DNA from: a virus
Virus record (IMG/VR): IMGVR_UViG_3300027908_000028
Coordinates: 1 to 59,940 of that record
Direction: 5' to 3' (one strand)
DNA: 59,940 nucleotides
Below, one piece after another: positions 15,853-24,301 of the stretch. The notes beneath the pieces are model-generated. The model had not been told where the DNA came from, did no database searches, and worked only from the letters and a program-made list of their open reading frames with translations. Each line of letters starts with the position of its first letter. Position 1 is the stretch's first letter. The position numbers were made by a program, and so were the translations under genes.

Positions 15853-17745
15853 ATGCCGATGGGTGAGATGCAGCAAGCGGGAACTACCGCTTTGGGAGAC
15901 GGGGGGACGGGTAGCTCCCGTTTCAGGGCGAAGACGTTCCTTGTCTCGCAGCGCTTCCGCGATCTCGACCGACGGCAGTCCTATTACGACTGCACGCAGA
16001 ACGACTACAAGCGCTTCGACTTCGAAGGGCGCGTCATCTCCTCGGCGGGCGGCATCTCTGCGACGCAGCCACTTCTGAGTTCGGAGAAGTTCGCGCAGTA
16101 CATCCCGCTTCGTTCGCGACGCCCCTCGAGTCCCATCCGGCTCGCGCGCGCGATCGTCAACACCTTCACCAACCTCGTTTTCGGCGAGGGACGCTTTCCG
16201 ACGTTCCAAGTACAGGGCGACGATCAGAGCGAGGACTTCATCGCCACGCTCGTACGCAAGATGTCGCTCCCCGTGAAGATGATCCAGGCGCGTAACCTTG
16301 GCGGCTCGGTCGGCTCCGTTGGATTGTCGTGGTGCTACCTCGAAGGCAAGCCGCGGTGCGAGGTGCACAACACGAAATTTTGCTACGTGCATGAGTGGAC
16401 GGATCGCGAGCAACACATTCCCCGGCACGTCACGGAGCTGAAACAAGAAGCGGTCGACGAATGGGATCCGCAGAAAAAGCAGTACGTCAGAAACGTCTAC
16501 TGGTACCGCCGCGACTGGACTCCAAACGTCGACATCATCTTCGTTCCCGTGCTCGACGAGCCGGGCAAAGATCCGATCTTCGTTCCTGATCTCGCACGCA
16601 GCGAGGAGCACAACGACGGCACGATCCACTTCGTGTGGATCCAGAATACGCCCTGCGACGATATCGACGGACTTCCGGACTACGAGGGTCTTTACGAGCC
16701 GTTCGATGCGCTCGACATCCTCGCCAGCGTGGTGATGAAAGGAGCGACGCTCAACCTCGATCCCACACTCAAGCTCCAGATGGATCCCGACATTGTCAAT
16801 CGGATGGGGATCAAGAAGGGCAGTGACAACGCGCTTATCACGGGCAAGGACGGCGACGCGGATTACCTCGAGCTAAGCGGTCAGTCGATCGAAGCGGGGA
16901 TCAAGCTCATCGAAGCCAAGCGCCGATCCATTCTCGAGGTCGCGCGGTGCGTGATCCCGAACTCCGAAGACGCGACGGCCAACGGCACGTCATCGGTGGC
17001 GATGAAGATGCTCTACGCGCCGTCGCTCGGTGTCTGCGACATCCTTCGCGAGCAGTACGCGCAGGGCATGATCCAGCTTCTCGAGGGGATGACGCAAGTC
17101 GCGCGCATTGCCGCTGCATCGCCGATCTCGATCTACGACAACGACGGCAATGAGCAACAGGTTCAGCGCGTCGTCAATCTTCCTCCGCGCGTGCAACAGG
17201 TCCAGGCTCCTCCTCAGCCCCATGCCCTTCCCGAGCCGACGGAGCCCGGGGAAGAGCCGAGCGAGTCGCAAGAGCCGGATCCGGACAATCCCAATCCCAA
17301 TCAGCCCCCCAAGCCGGAGTTCGACAAGATCGAGCGCACGCCGGGCGAGGGTGGTGAGATTGAGGCGCAGTGGGGTCCGTACTTCCTACCGACTCCGACT
17401 GATCAGCAAGCCGTTGTCACCACGCTTTCGACGGCGCTCGGACCCGGAAACCCTTTCATGTCCCAGCAAACGGCCGTGGAGATCGCGATGCAGGCGTTTG
17501 GGCGTCCCGCGGCCGACGAGCAACAGCGCGTCGCTCAGGAGTCGGCTCAGCAGAAGGCCGATCAGATGCAACAGCTCCAGGGCATCGGGGGAGCGCCTGG
17601 CAAGGATGGTATGCCTCCGGGTGCCAAACCGAAGCCTGGAGGCGGTGGAGCGCCAAAGCCACCCGGGGGCGGCGGAGGTGGGGGTGCGGGCGGAGCGGAC
17701 ACACAGAGCGGCAAGACGAGCGACGACGATGATGCTGAGGTCTAG
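15853..17745 (+). CDS. Portal protein
   Basis: 630 residues. The central part shows the portal pattern: RAIVNTFTNLVFGEGRFP, WCYLEGKPRCEVHNTKFCYV, GLYEPFDALDILASVVMKGATLNLDP and an acidic stem region. It would form the dodecameric DNA channel at the capsid vertex. The C-terminal 200 residues are unusual: Pro/Glu-rich, then Gln-rich, then a Gly/Pro-rich tail (PPGGGGGGGAGG). It is followed by the head-morphogenesis gene after 2 nt. No terminase gene precedes it in the window. Confidence 0.85.
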   Translation: MPMGEMQQAGTTALGDGGTGSSRFRAKTFLVSQRFRDLDRRQSYYDCTQNDYKRFDFEGRVISSAGGISATQPLLSSEKFAQYIPLRSRRPSSPIRLARAIVNTFTNLVFGEGRFPTFQVQGDDQSEDFIATLVRKMSLPVKMIQARNLGGSVGSVGLSWCYLEGKPRCEVHNTKFCYVHEWTDREQHIPRHVTELKQEAVDEWDPQKKQYVRNVYWYRRDWTPNVDIIFVPVLDEPGKDPIFVPDLARSEEHNDGTIHFVWIQNTPCDDIDGLPDYEGLYEPFDALDILASVVMKGATLNLDPTLKLQMDPDIVNRMGIKKGSDNALITGKDGDADYLELSGQSIEAGIKLIEAKRRSILEVARCVIPNSEDATANGTSSVAMKMLYAPSLGVCDILREQYAQGMIQLLEGMTQVARIAAASPISIYDNDGNEQQVQRVVNLPPRVQQVQAPPQPHALPEPTEPGEEPSESQEPDPDNPNPNQPPKPEFDKIERTPGEGGEIEAQWGPYFLPTPTDQQAVVTTLSTALGPGNPFMSQQTAVEIAMQAFGRPAADEQQRVAQESAQQKADQMQQLQGIGGAPGKDGMPPGAKPKPGGGGAPKPPGGGGGGGAGGADTQSGKTSDDDDAEV

Positions 17746-17747
17746 CC

Positions 17748-18797
17748 GTGGCCGATCTTGCGCAACAGGCGCACGCGGTCCTGTCCAAGAACAAGCGTGA
17801 CGCGATCTCTCTTGTCTCTGGGCTAGGCGTTCGCAAGACGCGTGCGCTTCTCGAGACAGCGGCTCGCGATCTCCAGAAGCGGATCGATCAGCGCGTGCGT
17901 GCGCAGACGGGCGAGCCGTTCACGCTCACGCAGCTTCGCACGACGCTCGCTCAGGTGCGCGAGACTATCCGCGAGCTGTCCGATGGTGTGACGGGCGTTA
18001 TTCTCGACACGAGTCACACGGCGGCCGAGCATGCGGTAGAGCACACGGTCGACTATCTGAAGCGGGCAGACAAGGCCTACCGCGGACTCGGAGAACAACC
18101 CCTCGCACTTCGCGAAGCCGCGATGCTCGAAGAATCGATTCAGGGAACTCGTTCGAGCGTTCTTCATCGACTCGCAGCCGATCCAGGGGACGATGATCAT
18201 CCCGCGCGTCCGGGGATCCTTCAGCGCTATGGACTCAACACCATCGACTACTTCGAGAAGACTCTTCAACGCGGTCTCATTGCGCGAAAGACCTGGGGGC
18301 AGATGGAGAAGGACATCACGGAGCAGAGTCCCTTTCTTCAACAGGCTCCCGCGTTCTGGGCTCGTCGTATCGTGGCGACTGAGATTATGGGTGCCTACTC
18401 ACGGAGCACATGGGAGTCGATCCGAGAAGCCGATCAGGACTTGGGTGACATGGTCAAGATCGCAAGCAGCGTTTTTGATGAGAGAACGAGTGCTGATTCG
18501 TACGCTTTGCATGGAGCCATCAGGCGTCCGGAGGAGGCTTTTGAAACCTGGTACGGACCTATGTTACACCCTCCGGACCGTCCGCTAGACAGAGGTATTT
18601 TAGTACCTCACCGCGTTTCGTGGCCCATTCCTCCCTACCTTGTTTGGCGGGATGCAGCGGACATCTTGAAAGCCTGGAGACGCGATGGGCGAAAAGGTTC
18701 ACCTCCTCCGAGACCTCTCATGACGACGGTGCCTCTCAATCAATTCGGACGCGCATCCGATTCGAGTCTCGGCGAAGACATCCGCACGAACGGGTGA
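17748..18797 (+). CDS. Phage head morphogenesis (MuF/SPP1 gp7-like) protein
   Basis: 349 residues from GTG 17748. The N-terminal 200 residues are helical; the C-terminal part has WARRIVATEIMGAYSRSTWES and DERTSADSYALHG, the conserved core of MuF/SPP1 gp7 minor head proteins, which bind portal and enter the head. From about 18460 to the stop, codon choice is noticeably more AT-rich than upstream. Its last 62 nt overlap the 3' end of the antisense HNH gene. Confidence 0.8.
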   Translation: MADLAQQAHAVLSKNKRDAISLVSGLGVRKTRALLETAARDLQKRIDQRVRAQTGEPFTLTQLRTTLAQVRETIRELSDGVTGVILDTSHTAAEHAVEHTVDYLKRADKAYRGLGEQPLALREAAMLEESIQGTRSSVLHRLAADPGDDDHPARPGILQRYGLNTIDYFEKTLQRGLIARKTWGQMEKDITEQSPFLQQAPAFWARRIVATEIMGAYSRSTWESIREADQDLGDMVKIASSVFDERTSADSYALHGAIRRPEEAFETWYGPMLHPPDRPLDRGILVPHRVSWPIPPYLVWRDAADILKAWRRDGRKGSPPPRPLMTTVPLNQFGRASDSSLGEDIRTNG

Positions 18798-19374
18798 TCT
18801 TTCGAAGAAGGTTCGCTCCTCCGACGATGATCCATATTTTGCATGTACAGATGCACATCCATCGGCTCTTGCCGTGGCGATCGTTTTCTACACGCTCCAT
18901 TACGCGCAGACGGTCAAAAATGTCACCCGGGCGGATCTGGGGTCGGTGGTGAGCGAGGAGAGATGGAGTCGACAACGTTCGTTCGACTGACCATCCAAGA
19001 GCAATGCGTCCGTACAAGATGTGACGTTTGATGCCACTGACTTCGGCCCATTCGGCGATCGTTTTGGTCGAACCTTGGTATGTCAGGTGGACGTTGCTTC
19101 TGCGATTACGGGCCTGCTGGCGCCATGTTGCCCATATGCAGTTCGTAGGTTCGTAGTTTCCATTGTTGTCCTTGCGCTCGATGCTGTGCAGACAGCTCGG
19201 GCGGGGACCCATGTCAGAGAAGAATGTATCGAACGCGTGCCACTCTTCGCACACGCGAATGCCGCGCCCGCCATATCGTGGGTAACTCTTGTGATGAGGA
19301 TCCTTGCAACGGGCATGCATGCTCCTCCAGATGCGACGTTCGGCGAGGGCTCTCATCACTTCTGAAGTTATCAT
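18736..19374 (-). CDS. HNH-type homing endonuclease, antisense in the head operon
   Basis: 212 residues from ATG 19374 (GTG 19383 adds three). The N-terminal domain has ARCKDP, YPRYGGRGIRVCEEW, DMGPRP, SIERKDNNGNYEPTNC and ARNRR, the signature of a phage HNH endonuclease family. The middle resembles an IAEWAEVSGI helix-turn-helix or AP2/NUMOD-like DNA-reading segment. The C-terminus has a CICTC ... SCGC Cys cluster. It is the only leftward gene in the head module, is AT-richer than its surroundings and looks recently inserted. It would nick or cut DNA of phages lacking the gene. Confidence 0.85.
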   Translation of the reverse strand: MITSEVMRALAERRIWRSMHARCKDPHHKSYPRYGGRGIRVCEEWHAFDTFFSDMGPRPSCLHSIERKDNNGNYEPTNCIWATWRQQARNRRSNVHLTYQGSTKTIAEWAEVSGIKRHILYGRIALGWSVERTLSTPSLLAHHRPQIRPGDIFDRLRVMERVENDRHGKSRWMCICTCKIWIIVGGANLLRKITRSCGCLRRDSNRMRVRID

Positions 19375-19446
19375 AGAGAACACTACTTGCTCACTTTGGT
19401 ACTGCTGTTGCTTGAGACTAAAGTTCCTGTTACCTCTCTAGGAGCG

Positions 19447-19468
19447 GACCGAAAGTCGACTTTCGGTC
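19447..19468. repeat. 22-bp palindrome, copy 3 (perfect)
   Basis: Lies between the HNH gene and the next rightward gene. Its last base begins the GGAGG ribosome-binding site of the gene at 19481, so protein or RNA structure here could affect initiation. Confidence 0.95.
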
Positions 19469-19480
19469 GGAGGCGTGAAG

Positions 19481-19702
19481 ATGGCCAAGCCCTTCAAGGT
19501 GACCGAGACTTCGAAGACGAACACCAACGAGGTCAAGCCCATCGTTCAGCCGGACATGGGTAAGGCTGTCGTGGAATCCCAGCACACGGGCGAGCCTCTC
19601 CCGGACGGAAGCAAGGACTCGATGCGCGAGCCTCGGATCCCTTGGCCGCAACCCGTTCTAGGCGTAGACCACAAGCCGTTCAAGAACACGAGCAAGAAGT
19701 AG
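19481..19702 (+). CDS. Small polar protein, unknown function
   Basis: 73 residues from ATG 19481, 7 nt after GGAGG (GTG 19475 is in frame two codons earlier). Rich in Lys, Pro, Thr and Ser, probably disordered. Likely a virion accessory protein by position. The next gene starts 10 nt after its stop. Confidence 0.7.
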   Translation: MAKPFKVTETSKTNTNEVKPIVQPDMGKAVVESQHTGEPLPDGSKDSMREPRIPWPQPVLGVDHKPFKNTSKK

Positions 19703-19712
19703 GAGATCCTCC

Positions 19713-20069
19713 ATGGCCAACGACAAAGCAGCTCCCCCCTTCGCGACCTCGGATGGCAAGCCGAAGATGACGGCAAGCACCGGCGGATCGGGCGGACGCG
19801 ACTTCACCAAGGAGAGTCGCCCGCAGAGCGGCGACGAGACCGGCGGGGCTGCGAAAAACAGCAACAACACCGGCGGACGCGACTTCACCAAGGAGAGTCG
19901 CCCGCAGAGTGAGGCGAAGCCCGAAGTCGTCCCCAATCCCCAGGAGATCCCCGCGGGCGGCAAGGTGCTTCAGGCCGATCCCGGTGCGGTGAGCGCGAAG
20001 GTCTCGGGGACGGCGGAGCACACGACTCCTACGTCCAAGCTCCCGGTCAAGGGTCTGAAGAGCTACTAA
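19713..20069 (+). CDS. Disordered repeat-containing protein
   Basis: 118 residues, Gly/Ser/Thr/Lys/Pro-rich. The segment GGRDFTKESRPQS occurs twice, encoded by a 38-bp exact direct repeat (19791-19828 and 19872-19909), a sign of recent internal duplication. It has no Cys and few hydrophobic residues, so it is probably disordered. Function is unknown; position suggests a head-associated role. Confidence 0.7.
   Translation: MANDKAAPPFATSDGKPKMTASTGGSGGRDFTKESRPQSGDETGGAAKNSNNTGGRDFTKESRPQSEAKPEVVPNPQEIPAGGKVLQADPGAVSAKVSGTAEHTTPTSKLPVKGLKSY
19791..19909. repeat. 38-bp direct repeat pair inside the 19713 gene
   Basis: Two identical 38-bp units at 19791-19828 and 19872-19909, offset by 81 bp (27 codons), so copy number can change without breaking the frame. 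Confidence 0.9.
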
Positions 20070-20081
20070 GGCGCGATCCAA

Positions 20082-20486
20082 GTGGGTCTCCAAGTCGTTC
20101 TAACCGCGCAGCTCGTCATCGGGCCGGGACAGGTCTCGGATTCGTACTTTCCGAGCGGCTCGACAACGATTCCGATCTTCCTCAACCCGACACCGAAGAC
20201 GTATGCAGTCGACACGGGACCTCAGCGTCCTCAGGTCAACAGTCCATCGGCGTTTGTGGCTCTCTCAGGAATCGGTTCTGGACAGACGGTGACCCAAGCG
20301 TCTTATTTCTACTTTCGGTGTCAAACCCCCGTTCAGCTGAAGATCACCTACCTGGGTGATGCGACGCAGTACATTCGGTACGTGAACGGTGTCGTGATGG
20401 AGGAGTGCGATCCCACTCATCCAATCACCAGCGTGCAGATCCAGGGGTCCGGTCAAGTCGAATACTGGGCCTGCGGTCTCCAGTAG
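20082..20486 (+). CDS. Probable virion protein, beta-rich
   Basis: 134 residues from GTG 20082. Strand-rich throughout (LQVVLTAQLVIGPGQVSDSYF, YFYFRCQTPVQLKITYLG, VQIQGSGQVEYWACGLQ), like small beta-sandwich decoration or tail-associated proteins. No family is recognised. Confidence 0.7.
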   Translation: MGLQVVLTAQLVIGPGQVSDSYFPSGSTTIPIFLNPTPKTYAVDTGPQRPQVNSPSAFVALSGIGSGQTVTQASYFYFRCQTPVQLKITYLGDATQYIRYVNGVVMEECDPTHPITSVQIQGSGQVEYWACGLQ

Positions 20487-20535
20487 CGGGACTTTGCGGA
20501 CAGGTGTAAGGTCGAGCCACTCAGAGGAGACGACG

Positions 20536-21309
20536 ATGACGGTCAATATCAACTCGATTGCACTCGCGGCAGCTCTCAACACGGCACCTGCCGGTCAGAT
20601 CGCAGACATCATGCGAGCGATCGGTTTCGGATCGATCACCCGTCGGCTGAGCGCAACGCTCCGACGCCAGAATCCCAATGCGCAGACGGCGGGCACTGCG
20701 AGTCCGTACGATCTCGGGACTCTTCAGGTCATCTTCCTTCCGGACGATGCGAAGGCGAAGAGCATCTCTCGCGTTTGCGCTCGCGCGAATGCGGGCAGCG
20801 TCGCAAACGGTGAGCTGACCATCGAGCCGGCATACACCACGCCTTCGACCACTCAGGTTGCGGTGACGCCTTCGGGCAACATCGCTTTCCTGGGCTCCGA
20901 CGAATACAGCGACGTGGACATCGACTACACCCCGGCCGATCAGGACGTGATCGAGGTGACGCTTCCCGTCGTGTCGAACGTCATCGTTCTTCCGACGAGC
21001 ATCGCCGGTACCGCGGGTGCGGGTACTCCGGCTACGTCCACCGCAGCCGCCGTCAACAATGTCGGCAACGCAGTGGGCGTCAACATGATCATGGAGGTCA
21101 CGGCGCTCGCCGGGACCACTACGGGCAACTTCATCGTGATCGCGCCGGGCTCCGCGCCTGGCACGACCAAGGAAGCCAACTTGGATCTCACCAAGAGCAA
21201 GGTCCAGTTCAAGTCCAGCGACGCGGTCACGCTCGCGCGCGTCAAACTCGGAGTCTTCCGCGCGATCGACTTGAACGCGCTCCTCGAAGCTCCCTGCAAC
21301 TTCTTCTGA
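20536..21309 (+). CDS. Probable virion structural protein
   Basis: 257 residues from ATG 20536, preceded by GAGGAG; the frame extends to 20494 without a ribosome-binding site. N-terminal helices (SIALAAALNTAPAGQIADIMRAIG) are followed by beta-rich Thr/Ala/Val sequence. Its position before the scaffold suggests a head decoration or minor capsid protein. No specific family is recognised. Confidence 0.75.
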   Translation: MTVNINSIALAAALNTAPAGQIADIMRAIGFGSITRRLSATLRRQNPNAQTAGTASPYDLGTLQVIFLPDDAKAKSISRVCARANAGSVANGELTIEPAYTTPSTTQVAVTPSGNIAFLGSDEYSDVDIDYTPADQDVIEVTLPVVSNVIVLPTSIAGTAGAGTPATSTAAAVNNVGNAVGVNMIMEVTALAGTTTGNFIVIAPGSAPGTTKEANLDLTKSKVQFKSSDAVTLARVKLGVFRAIDLNALLEAPCNFF

Positions 21310-21328
21310 TCGAAAACACCGCGTGCGC

Positions 21329-21356
21329 GTGAAGCGCACGCTTCACGGAGGCGCAC
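21329..21356 (+). promoter_or_regulatory. Hairpin and RBS cassette before the scaffold gene
   Basis: GTGAAGCG (21329-21336) and CGCTTCAC (21339-21346) form an 8-bp stem abutting the RBS core GGAGGCGCAC (21347-21356), which is followed directly by ATG 21357. Confidence 0.55.
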
Positions 21357-22250
21357 ATGCCGGATCCTGTTGCTACGCCGAAGCCTGGAGAGACACCCCC
21401 GATCGTTCGCGACGCGCACGGTCACGAGGTGTCTCTTCAGCAATCCAAGCTCGCGGAGACCGAAACTCCGCCGGCACCCGCTCCCAAGGTCGAGGCGCCG
21501 AAGCCAGCGACGACTACGCAAGCGGCTCCCGCTCCCACGACGCCTACGGAGCCCAAGCGGGCGCGTGTCGGAGTGGACGATGCGATTCCCGAAGACGCCG
21601 ATCTAATCGAGCTTCCTCGGCGAGCGCTCGATTCGCGTCTTGCGCGTCACACGAAGGCGCAGCTCAAGGACCGATTCGGGACGTCCGATCTCGACGAGAT
21701 CAAAACGAAGCTCGACAGACTCGGAGAGCTGGAGAAGGCGGAGGAGGAGCGCAAGCGGGCAGCGATGTCCGAGCAAGAGCGCGTCACCGCTGATCTCGAG
21801 CGAGAGAGACAACTCCGTGTCGATGCAGAGAGACGCGTCCAGCGCATGCAGGAAGAGAAGGTCATCAACAAGACGAACTCTCGTCTAGGCCAACTCGCCG
21901 TCAAGCACGTGCGTTCGAAGTACTCGGACTACGCACTTGGCAAGCTCGCAGCGCACTTGCGAAACGAGTACACGGATGCGGAGCTGATTCGGCTCAAGGA
22001 CTCCACTCTTGACGAGTGGTTCGCGAACTTCGCGAAGGAAAATCCCGAGCTTGCGCGCAAGCCCGCGGAAGCCGCTGCGCCCGTGCCTCCGAAGAAGGTC
22101 CCGCTGACCAACGGTGGCCGGCCGCGGAAGCCGGAGTCCAGTCCATCGAGCGGCACGTCGCAGGCACGGAGCTTCGCTCCGAGCGCTGAGGCTCCCATGT
22201 CCTCGCAAGAGGCGAAGGCGGAAGCGGCCAAACAGGGATACCGCTGGTGA
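21357..22250 (+). CDS. Capsid scaffolding protein
   Basis: 297 residues. A Pro/Ala/Thr-rich N-terminus leads to a long charged coiled coil (about residues 95-170: LDRLGELEKAEEERKRAAMSEQERV), helices with KDSTLDEWFANFAKENPELA, and a basic, disordered C-terminus. Composition and location immediately before the capsid gene fit a head scaffold. No protease domain is visible in it. Confidence 0.8.
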   Translation: MPDPVATPKPGETPPIVRDAHGHEVSLQQSKLAETETPPAPAPKVEAPKPATTTQAAPAPTTPTEPKRARVGVDDAIPEDADLIELPRRALDSRLARHTKAQLKDRFGTSDLDEIKTKLDRLGELEKAEEERKRAAMSEQERVTADLERERQLRVDAERRVQRMQEEKVINKTNSRLGQLAVKHVRSKYSDYALGKLAAHLRNEYTDAELIRLKDSTLDEWFANFAKENPELARKPAEAAAPVPPKKVPLTNGGRPRKPESSPSSGTSQARSFAPSAEAPMSSQEAKAEAAKQGYRW

Positions 22251-22258
22251 TTGTCCTG

Positions 22259-22280
22259 GACCGAAAGTCGACTTTCGGTC
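22259..22280. repeat. 22-bp palindrome, copy 4 (perfect)
   Basis: Lies 8 nt after the scaffold stop, separating it from the capsid gene leader. Confidence 0.95.
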
Positions 22281-22359
22281 CTAGACAGCCTTCAGTTCGT
22301 CAGTTAGCTTCAGAGTCGTAGCGGCAGAACCCTCCAAACGCGGCACACCGGCGGTAACA

Positions 22360-22448
22360 GGTGGAAACGGCGGGAATGGCTGCGAAGTGAATCGGTAGAC
22401 GCCTATTGCGTCCCGAAGGCCTCGCACCCCTCATCCGGAGTTTCCACC
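22360..22448 (+). promoter_or_regulatory. Structured leader of the major capsid gene
   Basis: GGTGGAAAC (22360-22368) and GTTTCCACC (22440-22448) pair perfectly and close an 89-nt domain that ends 1 nt before ATG 22450. Inside, GACGC (22398-22402) and GCGTC (22408-22412) form a second hairpin. The CCGGAG ribosome-binding site lies at the base of the closing stem. The element has some tRNA-Leu-like wording (GGTAGACGC) but no T-arm. Confidence 0.5.
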
Positions 22449-22449
22449 C

Positions 22450-23844
22450 ATGCCCGGTATCGTTCTCGGAGTCCCCGCGGCGGTGCTCTCCCTTCAACAG
22501 CAAGGTCTGTTGGAGCGAGCGTTCCACGACGGTTTGTTCCCCAACCTCGCGTTCCGCGCCGAAGCGATGCCCGAGGAGTGGCCCGCCAATACGGGTCAGC
22601 AAGTGTTCATGACGAGGCCGGGACTTCTCCCGACCATCGTGACGCCGATCACCCCTGGCACGGATCCGCTTCCCCAGGCGATTCCGTTCGAGCAGTGGAT
22701 CGCGACCCTGAATCAGTTCGCAGGGACGGTCGATACCCACATGCCGACGTCGACCACGGCGAACGCGAACCTGTTCCTTCGGAACCTGCATCAGCTTGGG
22801 CTCCAGGCGGGACAGTCGATCAATCAGATCGCGCGTAACTCGCTCTTCCAAGCGTACCTCTCGGGACAGACGGTCCTGAGCGTGGCAACCGGATCGAGCG
22901 ATCAGGTGATCCAGGTCGCGAGCTGCAACGGCTTCACGGATGTCGTGATCCCGGGCGGCAACGTCGCTCCTCAGCCGGTCAGCGCGCAGTACCCGCTTCC
23001 GATCACCATCGGTACGGGCGCGAGCGCGGTCAGTGCATCGGTCATCGGGTATACCCTCAACAACCCGGCCGATCCGAACGGTCCAGGCACACTGACTCTC
23101 GCTGCAGCGGTCGGATCCGTCATCGCGATCCGCACCCAGGTGGTCAGCGCCTACGCTCCGACCGTCATCCGCTCCGCCCCAGGCGGTTCGGTCGATGCCA
23201 TCGGCGCGGCGGACACCGTCACGCTTCAGCAGGCGATCAACGCGGTCGCCTTCCTTCGCCGCGCGAACGTGCAGCCGCACGACGACGGGTTCTTCCATGC
23301 TCACGTATCCCCTCTGTCCAACGCGCAGTTCTTCGCGGATCCGGTGTTCCAGCGGATCAATCAGAGCCTTCCGGAGCACGTGATCTACAAGGAAGGATTC
23401 ATCGGGACGATCGCCGGGATCATGTTCTTCATGAACACGGAATCTCCCGAGTCGTTCAATAGCGGCACGCTGACGTCCACCGCGCAGAGTGGCATCTACG
23501 CTTCCGGCATCGGAGCGGAGACGACCAACGGAACCGGCGTGAACATCGGACGCGTTCTCATCACGGGCAAGGGCTCGGTGTACGAGAAGTACATCGACGA
23601 GTCTGCGTACGTGACAGAAGCGGGCATCATCGGGAAGATCGGTGAGTTCGACGTGATCAACAACGGGCTCAACATCTTGACGGAGCGCATCCGTCTCGTG
23701 CTTCGTGCACCGATGGACCGTCTCCAGCAGACGGTGAGCGCGTCGTGGTCGATCTCGACGAGCTTCCCCATCCCGAGCGACATCACGGCTCCGAGCGGCT
23801 CTCAACGGTATAAAAGAGCCATCGTGTTGGAACACAGTATCTAG
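22450..23844 (+). CDS. Major capsid protein
   Basis: 464 residues. The protein follows the scaffold and has the pattern of N4-gp56/HK97-fold coats: a helical N-terminus, LQQAINAVAFLRRANVQPHDDGFFHAHVSPLSNAQFFADPVFQ, KEGFIGTIAGIMFFMNTE, and a C-terminal RYKRAIVLEHSI. A strand-rich insertion at about residues 145-240 may be a surface domain. The start is ATG 22450 with CCGGAG upstream. A strong hairpin follows the stop. Confidence 0.85.
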   Translation: MPGIVLGVPAAVLSLQQQGLLERAFHDGLFPNLAFRAEAMPEEWPANTGQQVFMTRPGLLPTIVTPITPGTDPLPQAIPFEQWIATLNQFAGTVDTHMPTSTTANANLFLRNLHQLGLQAGQSINQIARNSLFQAYLSGQTVLSVATGSSDQVIQVASCNGFTDVVIPGGNVAPQPVSAQYPLPITIGTGASAVSASVIGYTLNNPADPNGPGTLTLAAAVGSVIAIRTQVVSAYAPTVIRSAPGGSVDAIGAADTVTLQQAINAVAFLRRANVQPHDDGFFHAHVSPLSNAQFFADPVFQRINQSLPEHVIYKEGFIGTIAGIMFFMNTESPESFNSGTLTSTAQSGIYASGIGAETTNGTGVNIGRVLITGKGSVYEKYIDESAYVTEAGIIGKIGEFDVINNGLNILTERIRLVLRAPMDRLQQTVSASWSISTSFPIPSDITAPSGSQRYKRAIVLEHSI

Positions 23845-23858
23845 TTGCGAGTACGGTT

Positions 23859-23895
23859 GGCCGGGGTGAGTAGGCACTATCCTCTCACCCCGGTC
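23859..23895 (+). terminator. Strong hairpin after the capsid gene
   Basis: CCGGGGTGAG (23861-23870) pairs with CTCACCCCGG (23884-23893), extended by two further pairs, with a 13-nt loop. No T-run follows, so it may be a partial terminator, processing or mRNA-protecting structure for the abundant capsid transcript. Confidence 0.6.
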
Positions 23896-23919
23896 GACGT
23901 GCGCACGATGCGTAAGGCG

Positions 23920-23947
23920 TGTTAGCCTTCCTTTCGGAGGTCAGCAC
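23920..23947 (+). promoter_or_regulatory. Promoter/leader cassette TGTTAGCCT
   Basis: Extended -10 TGTTAGCCT (23920-23928), then a GGAGG-containing leader of 19 nt to ATG 23948. The same box with the same 19-nt spacing and a similar TTTCG-GAGGT leader precedes the gene at 48044. Confidence 0.5.
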
Positions 23948-24295
23948 ATGCGCACCGTAGTCAAGAGATCAGCTGCAGTCACCGCGTCGCACAACGAATC
24001 CACGGATACGTCTCCCATGGTCGGGGGGACCAGTGGACAGCCCGAGGATCCCAACCCGCGCGCGACGCGCATTCACGGGATCGATGACGTGGCTCCTAGC
24101 GGGACCCGAGATGATCGCCCCGTAGTCGAGCCGAAGCGGTATCGAGTGGTCGGCGGTCCCCCTTCAGTGATGTACGGCGGGGGAAGTGTTCGGATGGTGC
24201 TCGGCAAGATCGTCACGGATGCGAGCACCGATGTCGACTTGCTCCGCCGACAAGGTGTGGTGCTCGAAGAGCTGAAGGAAGAGCAAGCGGCGTAA
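23948..24295 (+). CDS. Small virion-region protein, unknown function
   Basis: 115 residues with a strong Shine-Dalgarno sequence (CGGAGG). The polar N-terminus is probably disordered; the C-terminus has KRYRVVGGPPSVMYGGGSVRMVLGKI and a charged helix. Similar small proteins follow capsid genes in several phages, but I do not recognise this one. Confidence 0.75.
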   Translation: MRTVVKRSAAVTASHNESTDTSPMVGGTSGQPEDPNPRATRIHGIDDVAPSGTRDDRPVVEPKRYRVVGGPPSVMYGGGSVRMVLGKIVTDASTDVDLLRRQGVVLEELKEEQAA

Positions 24296-24301
24296 GACGC
24301 G

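Noticed and set aside
15158-16078. Long frame of 306 codons
   Set aside because: It overlaps the coiled-coil gene and the portal start in another frame and has shadow-like Arg/Ser composition.
15808-16629. Minus-strand frame of 273 codons over portal
   Set aside because: Antisense shadow of portal; no start signal and no recognisable motif.
22360-22448. tRNA-Leu-like sequence before the capsid gene
   Set aside because: GGTAGACGC and a 9-bp acceptor-like stem are present, but there is no T-arm and no anticodon arm with a 7-nt loop.
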